Of a stretch of 64,000 bases of DNA, positions 57,491 to 64,000 are shown piece by piece; within the stretch, counting starts at the first letter, position 1; each line of letters starts with the position of its first letter. The stretch covers positions 462,501-526,500 of the forward strand of contig CALYLW010000129.1 in the NCBI GenBank assembly GCA_944989445.1. Direction: 5' to 3'. The notes below the pieces were generated by a model. That model saw only the letters and a list, made by a program, of their open reading frames with translations. It was not told where the DNA came from and made no database searches. This stretch comes from Ampullaceana balthica. Lineage: Eukaryota; Mollusca; Gastropoda; Lymnaeidae. The position numbers and the translations under genes were made by a program.

Positions 57491-58419
57491 TCGATCCCGT
57501 TCAAGGTCGTATTATAAAGGTATCTACCAAATATGGCTAGGTTTCATCAACACAAAGTAACGTTTACTATTAATCTGCATCTTCATTTGGGTTCCGATAA
57601 ACAGCTTTGTTCATACAAATTATAAGAGTATTTTGCATTCATAGTCTGACAAAAATTTGGCTTAAAACTTTAAACGTGTCCCAGTAAAATATATTAATAA
57701 TTAACGGAGATATTGCAACAACAAAAAATTAATAAAATAAAAAAATAATGATAAAAAATAGAATTTTCTAGAATATTATAGACATTATATCCCGTGAGGT
57801 TTACCAAACTGAAATCAGTCATGAAACAATCGGATGAGACTTTAATTTTCATCCAATTAAAATATGTTATAAATTACAGACACTTACGGAATATGAAATC
57901 ACAAAAGTTACTAGAATATTGTCAATCATAACCGAATCAAGGGAATAATAAGACCAATATTGATTCAAAGCTTTAAAAGTAATGGGGTTAATACTTTACA
58001 AATTGCCCCAATAAAAAGGCTAAAAATAACAGAGATCCTTCAAAAATAAAGTTTAGAATTTTCTGGAATATTTTAGATAAACCCTAACTAAATACAGTGA
58101 ATAATAAACTCCGGTCAAATTTCAGCGCAGCCGCGCTGCTTAAAGAGAAAATTGCTACCATGGTTCTAAAACTTCGCTTACATATCACCTGCAAACCAAA
58201 CATCCACTACAGTATCAGAAACTTTAGATGAGACGATCTAAAGCTATGAGAACGATTGTTGAGCTCGGCTGGTTATATTGTCAATTAGACCCGCTCATCA
58301 CTTGAACCAAATAATGTCAATGCGCTGTAGGTTAAAAGATGTCTTATTAAGAAGACATTCCAGTGTTATTTCGATTTTCGACAAGTACGTTTAATAAATG
58401 TTACTTATGACACCATAAA
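57491..58419. other. No supported feature
   Basis: AT-rich sequence. The phrase AAAATATTAATAATTA-CGG and ACAGAGAT/ACGGAGAT with AAAAATA recurs loosely at about 57690-57760 and 58010-58070, hinting at an old duplication. Confidence 0.35.
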
Positions 58420-58510
58420 TTTCAATTTTTGGCTTTAATCGAAATTAAACATTAATTAATCGTAATTTTTTCAAAAGTTAACCATTAAATTTAAATTAAT
58501 CGTTAACAGC

Positions 58511-58577
<67 letters not shown>

Positions 58578-58672
58578 GGCTGTTATCGATTAATTTAAAT
58601 TTAATCGTTAACTTTTGAAAAATTAACGATTAATTAATCGTTAATTTCGATTAAAGCCAAAAATAGATGACG
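58420..58672. repeat. Inverted pair of AT-rich repeats around a pure TA tract
   Basis: The left arm, about 58425-58514 (TTTTTGGCTTTAATCGAAAT, AAACATTAATTAATCG, AAAAGTTAACCATTAAATTT, AAATTAATCGTTAACAGCCC), is inverted in the right arm at about 58574-58664 (AGGGCTGTTATCGATTAATT to GCCAAAAA). Between them is a (TA)n tract at about 58515-58573. The ends meet head to head at AGGGCTGTTA. Confidence 0.9.
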
Positions 58673-58774
58673 TCATTAAACTGAACATTTCAAGGGAAGT
58701 ATCAAAAACAGGTAATTGACTTCAGCGATGTATTTGATCCTTTAAAAGAGAATTGTGAAACAATTTCACAAGTT

Positions 58775-58847
58775 TTTGTGACGACGCATGACGAGGGGGG
58801 GGGTAAAAATCGGCAAAAATCGCGTGACGTCATTTATGGACGGCCCC
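58775..58847. mobile_element. Terminal fragment of a GGACGGCCCC-type MITE
   Basis: ACGAGGGGGGGGGTAAAAAT, CGGCAAAAATCGCGTGACGT and CATTTATGGACGGCCCC is the inverse of the end at 17189-17225. A matching partner end nearby was not found. Confidence 0.65.
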
Positions 58848-59780
58848 ATACTTCAATTATACTGTCTACCTTTTTTCTTCTGCTCACTCATCTATTTAAA
58901 AAGGGCACAAAAGTATATGAAAAATTGTATATAAAATGTTTTATTTGAAACGTTTAATTAACTATTAAATTTTTCAATGGAATGCTGCAGTAAAACCCTT
59001 TTGAATTATTTGACGTAAGATGTAAGAAAACAATTCTATTTAATTTTTTTTTCTAAACTTACTATCCCTTCTTGAGTTTTTTTTTCTTTCTTTTTTTAAT
59101 TTTTTTTAATTTTTAATCTTTATTAACGTTAAGGTATTACTATATTGAAAATGATTTCAAAAGATATCAATTTTATTCTAATATTATATTTACCTACGTT
59201 CAAAAGTACACTATCTGGATAACAATACAAAATTCAACTATATGAAAACTTCCAACTAACAATACTAAACTTCTTTTGCCTAAGATTGGGAAAATTTGTT
59301 TATACACTTCGTATCAGCATTACATAAAAGTAAATTATCGATTACGTGTGCGACTCTTTTAGACTTTATGTTGTAGGCAAGTTATGCATGTAGCAGCCGA
59401 TTGCATTGCTGTATAAAACTATTTTAGGTAGTCTGTCTCCCACCGTGCCATGTTTGTTATTAACTTATATAGCTGGCGCCAACTAAAACTTTGATTGAGG
59501 GGTGCGTGTGAGAAATCGGCCAAAATTCTCATTTTCAAGCATTTCTATGTTTTAATGTATTAGTTTTCTAAAGCAATTTTTAAATGTTAATTACATTTTA
59601 AAAATATCGTTATATATTAAACATATTTTAAAATATTATTTTGCTAACCCTACAAAAAATGTTTGGTTCGAATTTTGAAGAATAAAAAAGTTTTTTGCTG
59701 ACTCGATTCCTGTATTTTGAATCGTCCAACATATCAAATGGAAATCAATATCAATGGAAAGCTGGATTCTTCCTGCTTTA

Positions 59781-61168
59781 GCTAGCGTTTATAGAGGCGG
59801 CGGGTTTCGGGAAATCGCACGCGCGAGTCGACCCGCGCGAACTCGCGCGAGGAATGTTTCTATTTTGCTTTGCAGGTGTTCATAGAGGACGCGGGTGTCT
59901 CGAGGCGACAAATTTGCCCACCGGCGCGGGTAATTACCAGAACTAGTTGCTAGTTCTTGTTCCGCGTTGCCGCGCCGGACTGTGAATTCAAACAGATGGG
60001 CTTTGAATGTTTCTTCAGACTGTTAAATGTTCAATAATTCACCAACCACGACTTCGATTATGTCCATTCACAATATTAATTCCAGCATCTTGAATAAGTC
60101 GTTTAGCTTTTGAGATATCATTTTTGCTTCCAGATAATTCAATAGAATTTCGACCAGATGAGTCACTGTCAGTAGAAAGCTTTATCTGAAAATCATTGTT
60201 TTTATCTATGTCTTTCATTCTGCTTAATACACAACCAATTGTTGTTCCTACTTCAGATGATTTCACACGAATGATTTCAGACTCACTAGTACCATCTTTG
60301 TCTCTGCTATTATGGTCTTCATTCCTTTTATCATATATGTGATTGTCAATAGTGGCTACAGTGTCACTAGTTTCTATTTGTGCTCGATTCAACTTTATTA
60401 TTTTTCTATCATTCATGTCTTGGTTTTCATTCTTTCTCCATGGCTGATCAAAATTTCTTATTCTGGAATCAAAACTATATCTGCCTCTCCATGATCTTCT
60501 GCTTTGATTATAATCTCTATATATGGAATTGTGATTATATCTGTCTCTCCATGATTGTCTACTTTCATCATAATCTCTATGTCTGGAATTATGATTATAT
60601 TTTTCTCTCCATGCTTGTCTACCTTTGTTTTCAAAGTGATCTTGTCTTGACCTTTCTTCTGTTTTCTTTCTTAAAGGGCTGCCATTAGGTGACACCCTAT
60701 TTGGTTGTCCTTTATTGTGGTAACACTGCTTTACCATATGTCCTGGCTTGTTACAGTACCAGCAAATAGTTTGTCTGTTGCCTTGGTTTGGCAAACTCTG
60801 GTTTCTCAAACCTTGCCTTTTTTCTTGACTTTTAATTTGTATTGCTGCAAAAATATCTTGTCTTTTGTCCATTTCCAAAAATTGCAATTATCAAACTCTT
60901 CACACCATGAATGGATACAACTTAAGTTCCTTTATTTATAATTCACACTGACACAGTTGTTAATAGTCCATAGCTTTTTCTAGTTCAAGGTTATGTTTAC
61001 AAATATTTCCTGGAATCAACCACACCTGTGAGCTTGGTGACGTAGTTCACTGCGTGTCGTCTGGCTTTTTCACGCTTTTACTATAAACACCAACCGCGCG
61101 AGTGATTAGGCGCGGTTTTCTACCAGCTCGCGGCAACCCGCCTATCCGCCGCCTCTATAAACGTAGCC
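59781..61168. mobile_element. 1.4-kb Harbinger-like TIR element carrying a gag-KH ORF
   Basis: The left end GCTAGCGTTTATAGAGGCGG then CGG pairs with the right end, whose inverse is GGCTACGTTTATAGAGGCGG then CGG. TTA flanks both (59778-59780, 61169-61171), the target style of PIF/Harbinger. The subterminal parts are GC-rich with many CGCG (about 59815-59990 and 61080-61155), unlike the interior. The cargo is an intact minus-strand ORF (60039-60872) homologous to retrotransposon gag at 62613-63389. No transposase is present, so it is non-autonomous. Confidence 0.75.
60039..60872 (-). CDS. Intact ORF: Gag nucleocapsid-like CCHC knuckle plus KH-like domain
   Basis: The frame is 277 codons from the ATG at 60872 to the stop at 60039; the open frame extends 5 codons further upstream. 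A CCHC zinc knuckle CWYCNKPGHMVKQC (residues about 37-50) is the nucleic-acid binding motif of Gag nucleocapsid. A long basic, polar stretch with four W-R-x-[KR]-Y repeats (about 85-145) follows. The C terminus (about 205-265) reads like a KH domain: VGTTIGCVLSRMKDID, then IELSGSKNDISKAKRLIQDA. The usual second glycine of the GxxG loop is absent. It lacks the capsid part present in the copy at 61801-63390. Expression is unproven. Upstream at about 60940-60950 an AT-rich TTATAAATAAAGG could be a promoter (guess). Confidence 0.75.
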   Translation of the reverse strand: MDKRQDIFAAIQIKSQEKRQGLRNQSLPNQGNRQTICWYCNKPGHMVKQCYHNKGQPNRVSPNGSPLRKKTEERSRQDHFENKGRQAWREKYNHNSRHRDYDESRQSWRDRYNHNSIYRDYNQSRRSWRGRYSFDSRIRNFDQPWRKNENQDMNDRKIIKLNRAQIETSDTVATIDNHIYDKRNEDHNSRDKDGTSESEIIRVKSSEVGTTIGCVLSRMKDIDKNNDFQIKLSTDSDSSGRNSIELSGSKNDISKAKRLIQDAGINIVNGHNRSRGW

Positions 61169-61469
61169 TTAGATAAATATAACTTCCCGATACGTCAAAA
61201 TTTACCCAACCCTGCAATCATCGTCATTTCCGTTAAAAGATTATATTTTTATGACCTACATATAGGGTCTCAGCCTTTCTCGCGCATCAAACTTTCAATA
61301 AACCAAACATTTTGATTGGTTACAGATGTGGAAATATTGTAGTTATACTTTTGTTTCTAGGTCAAACCAATTTATTTTACATAGGACCTAAAAATCGCTA
61401 CTATAGTATTCATTGTTTTTATTTTTATTTCGGCAATGATAAAAAAAGAACATATATTTATTATTTTTA

Positions 61470-61596
61470 TACTAAACCTTGCGCGGACCCCCTGACGTTG
61501 TCCAGGGACCGCCAAATCAAATTTAATTTTCCACGGACCCCCTGAATGGTCCCGCGGACCCCTGGGGGTCCGTACGGACCACTTTGGGAACCACTG
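61470..61596. mobile_element. hAT-type right terminus (GGACCCC-rich)
   Basis: Ending at 61596, the inverse reads CAGTGGTTCCCAAAGTGGTC, then CGTACGGACCCCCAGGGGTC and CGCGGGACC. This is the terminus wording of common hAT-Charlie/SPIN-like elements. GGACCCCCTGA repeats are found just inside. A left partner was not established; a weak GGGTCTCAGCCTTT at about 61265 may be a decayed one. Confidence 0.7.
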
Positions 61597-61800
61597 ATAT
61601 AAAGTATACTTAAGATCCCGTGTGAGGATGCTTTGTTGCCTTATTTTGTCAAAATCAAATTTAATGGTTTCGATGTCTCACTTATTTGGACTTAACGTAT
61701 TTTGAATTCAAGATATTTTTTTGGAGGATTTATACCTTAATAAATAAATACTTACATTCAATACTGAATTGCTTGACTCATATTATTCCATAAACTAAAC

Positions 61801-63390
61801 ATGGATTACTACACTGAATTCACTGCCATAGCAGAAAAGATCGGATTAAGTCGAAAAGAAATGAAAGATTTCATTGAAGAGAAAGTTAAAGAAGAAGAGA
61901 AGCTAAGAATAGCTGAAGAAAAGGATAGGCAAAAAAATTGCTGAAGAAAAAGAGAAACAAAAACAAATAATTGAAAGAGAAGAAAGAGCTGCAAGAAGAG
62001 AACTTAAACAACTTAAAAATGACAACTTAAAACTACAAATTGATTTAGAGAGTAGAGGCCACAATCCTGGTAGTGACACAAATAGAAAGTCAGCACTGAA
62101 GGATTCTATCAAAGTTAGAAAATATGATAGCCAGAAAGAAAAAATGTATGTTTATCTGGATTATTTTGAATCCATAATGGCCATGAAAGGTTATGATGAA
62201 GAAGATTGGCCAGCACAACTGATGACTCAACTAACTGGAGAAGCATTTGAAGCTTACAACAGTATAGCCAAAGAAGACAAAAAACATATATAAAAATGTC
62301 AAAAAGGCACTTTTATGTCATTTCGGAAAGTCAGAAAATGATTATAGAAAAGAATTTCATGAAATGAGAATCAAGATGGACAAAGATCCATAGATCATAG
62401 TGCATGAAGCACAAGTTAAATTAACAAAATGGCTGGAACTTACAGCAATAGATACAAGGAATCCAAAGGCCATACTAGACATGGTGTTAATTGACAAGTT
62501 CTTAGAAAATGCAACACCAGCTCTATTCGCATATTTAACTGATAAGAAAGTTCGTACTCAAGCAGAGCTAACAAATGCATTACGCACATTCAAAGACTCT
62601 CATCCAAATCACGAAATGGATAAGAGACAAGATATCTTTGCAGCAATACAAATTAAAAACCAAGAAAAAAGACAAGAAATGAGAAACCAGAGTCTGCCAA
62701 ACCAAGGCAACAGACAAACTATTTGCTGGTACTGTAACAAGCCAGGACATATGGCGAGGCAGTGTTACCACAATAAAGGACAACCAAATAGGGTGTCACC
62801 TAATGGCAGCACTATAAGAAAGAAAACAGAAGAAAAATCAAGACAAGATCACTTTGAAAACAAAGTTAGACAATCATGGAGAGAAAAATATAATCATAAT
62901 TCCATAAATAGAGATTATAATCAAGGTAGACAATCATGGAGAGGCAGATATAGTTTTGATTCCAGAAACAGAAATTATGATCAACCATGGAGAAAGTATG
63001 AAAACCAAGACATGAATGATAGAAATAGAAGAAAGATTAATCGAGAAGACATAAGAACTAGTGACACTGTAGCCACTATAGACAATCACGTATATGACAA
63101 AAGGGATGAAGGCCATGTAGCAGAGATAGAGATCGTACTGGTGAGTCTGAGACCATTTATGTGCAATCATCTGAAGTAGGAAGAACAATGGGTTGTGTAT
63201 TAAACAGAATCAAAGACATTGAAGCTGACAGTAGTTTTCGGATAAAAGTTGCTAATGACAGTGACTCATCTGGCCGAAATTCTGTTGAATTATCTGGAAG
63301 CAAAAATACTATCTCAAAAGCTAAGCGACTTATACAAGATGCTGGAATTGATGTTGTAAATGGACATAATCGTGGTCGTGGTTGGTGAAT
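61801..63390 (+). pseudogene. Ty3/Gypsy-type gag with KH-like C terminus, frame-shifted
   Basis: The reading starts with ATG at 61801 (DYYTEFTAIAEKIGLSRKEM) and a charged coiled-coil-like stretch. A capsid region follows that resembles Gypsy/SCAN-type Gag (YVYLDYFESIMAMKGYDEED at about 62150, then QLTGEAFEAYNSI). A CCHC knuckle (CWYCNKPGHMARQC, about 62725) comes next. The KH-like segment at about 63173-63370 (VGRTMGCVLNRIKDIE, VELSGSKNTISKAKRLIQDA) ends at a stop at 63388. At least three small lesions break the frame (near 61930, 62290 and 63115) and an in-frame stop lies near 62391. From the knuckle on it is closely similar to the intact copy at 60039-60872. Confidence 0.8.
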
Positions 63391-63491
63391 TATTGAACAT
63401 TTAATAGGCTGGGCTGAAAAGGCATTGAAAGCCCATCGATTTGAATTCATACTGGTCAGCTGAAAAATGACTATCTTTGAACTAGGCTATG

Positions 63492-63572
63492 CTATTAGCC
63501 GACTACAAATTTGACCTTAAACCTATTAAGGGAAAGGACAATGTGGTTGCAGACATATTAAGTAGAATGACA
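63492..63572 (+). pseudogene. Retroelement RNase H C-terminal remnant
   Basis: The frame reads LLADYKFDLKPIKGKDNVVA then DILSRM, the conserved end of the RNase H domain in Ty3/Gypsy pol (hIxGKxNxVADxLSR). Protease, RT polymerase motifs and integrase are absent. It lies about 100 bp after the gag stop, so a large deletion removed most of pol. Confidence 0.8.
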
Positions 63573-63586
63573 ATAAATAAGACATT

Positions 63587-63679
63587 CTGTGAATTCCTAA
63601 GTGATAAAACCAGAGACTGTATTAATATTAGTCTGTGAATTCCTAAATGATAAAACCAGAGACTGGATTAATATTAGTA
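63587..63679 (+). repeat. 46-bp tandem duplication
   Basis: CTGTGAATTCCTAAGTGATA at 63587 and CTGTGAATTCCTAAATGATA at 63633, each followed by AAACCAGAGACTGKATTAAT and ATTAGT. Period 46. It follows the RNase H remnant. Confidence 0.95.
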
Positions 63680-64000
63680 TTTTTATTCGCTGAACAATAA
63701 ACAAGGAGAATTGTTCGAATTCCACTGGATTATTATTTAATTTTAACAATATTGATTGTTAAAAGTATTTTGCTTACACAAAATTACAGATGTGTTTAAA
63801 ATTTCTGTTTCATTTTTTCAGTACAGGTAGACTGTTGAAATCCTACAGATTTTATATCTTGATCTTTATGTCTAGATGTTGTGTGTAAGGCAATGAATGT
63901 CCATTGATGATAAATATTTGAAATTTAATTATACATGTAGATTAATTTTTTTTTATTAAGACCAAAAATGTTTTATTTCATAAACATTTTGTTTGAAGGA
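63680..64000. other. No supported feature
   Basis: AT-rich sequence to the end of the window. It could hold part of the 3' LTR of the Gypsy-type remnant, but no matching sequence was seen upstream of 61801, so no LTR is claimed. Confidence 0.4.

Noticed and set aside
60312..60941. Plus-strand ORFs across 60312-60941
   Set aside because: Shadows of the intact minus-strand gag-KH ORF.
61260..61596. Complete hAT element with left end at about 61265
   Set aside because: The left candidate GGGTCTCAGCCTTT is too far from CAGTGGTTC and no 8-bp duplication matches.
61600..64000. LTR pair for the Gypsy remnant
   Set aside because: No direct repeat of useful length was seen between sequence before 61801 and sequence after 63572.

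Overview
The window looks like nuclear DNA of an invertebrate animal, most plausibly a mollusc or another lophotrochozoan. It is visibly AT-rich, has long introns, carries many decayed transposons and has almost no long ORFs. The lineage is inferred from overall character only (a metazoan C7orf25/UPF0415 homologue, ZMYM1- and ZBED5-like hAT elements, CR1/L2-like LINEs, a tRNA-derived SINE). No ribosomal or mitochondrial marker is present to fix it.

Layout. 1-7.7 kb is a nest of transposons. A decayed CR1/L2-like LINE is split by a 2.8-kb hAT element (3786-6581, perfect 8-bp target duplication). It is also broken into by a ZMYM1-type hAT element (1-2454), which itself holds another hAT element (748-2050). 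7.7-15.2 kb is TA microsatellite followed by tandem copies of an unclassified CTAG-start / CATA-tail repeat that grades into a true 334-bp tandem array. 17.3-22.8 kb is probably one 5.5-kb element with palindromic terminal inverted repeats and a TTA duplication. It holds a composite hAT transposon, a Harbinger-type MITE and a LINE tail. 23-42 kb is mostly gene-free: a SINE, several MITEs with clear target duplications, LINE remnants and dispersed copies of a repeat starting AAATCCCTTATATT, often as head-to-tail dimers.

43.1-55.6 kb holds the only recognised host gene, on the + strand: four internal exons of a C7orf25 (UPF0415) homologue with consistent splice sites and phases. The first exon was not found and the last lies outside the window or was missed. 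Its introns hold repeat dimers, fold-back sequences, a decayed minisatellite (48.9-49.8 kb) and a sharp 25-bp minisatellite (53.8-54.5 kb).

57-64 kb ends in repeats and two related Gag-derived sequences. One (61801-63572, + strand) is a frame-shifted Ty3/Gypsy-type gag followed at once by the last part of an RNase H domain, so most of pol is gone. The other (60039-60872, - strand) is an intact 277-codon ORF with a CCHC knuckle and a KH-like C terminus. It sits between terminal inverted repeats of a 1.4-kb DNA transposon with a TTA duplication. This captured gag-KH ORF and the composite hAT element at 20.4-21.1 kb are the most unusual items.
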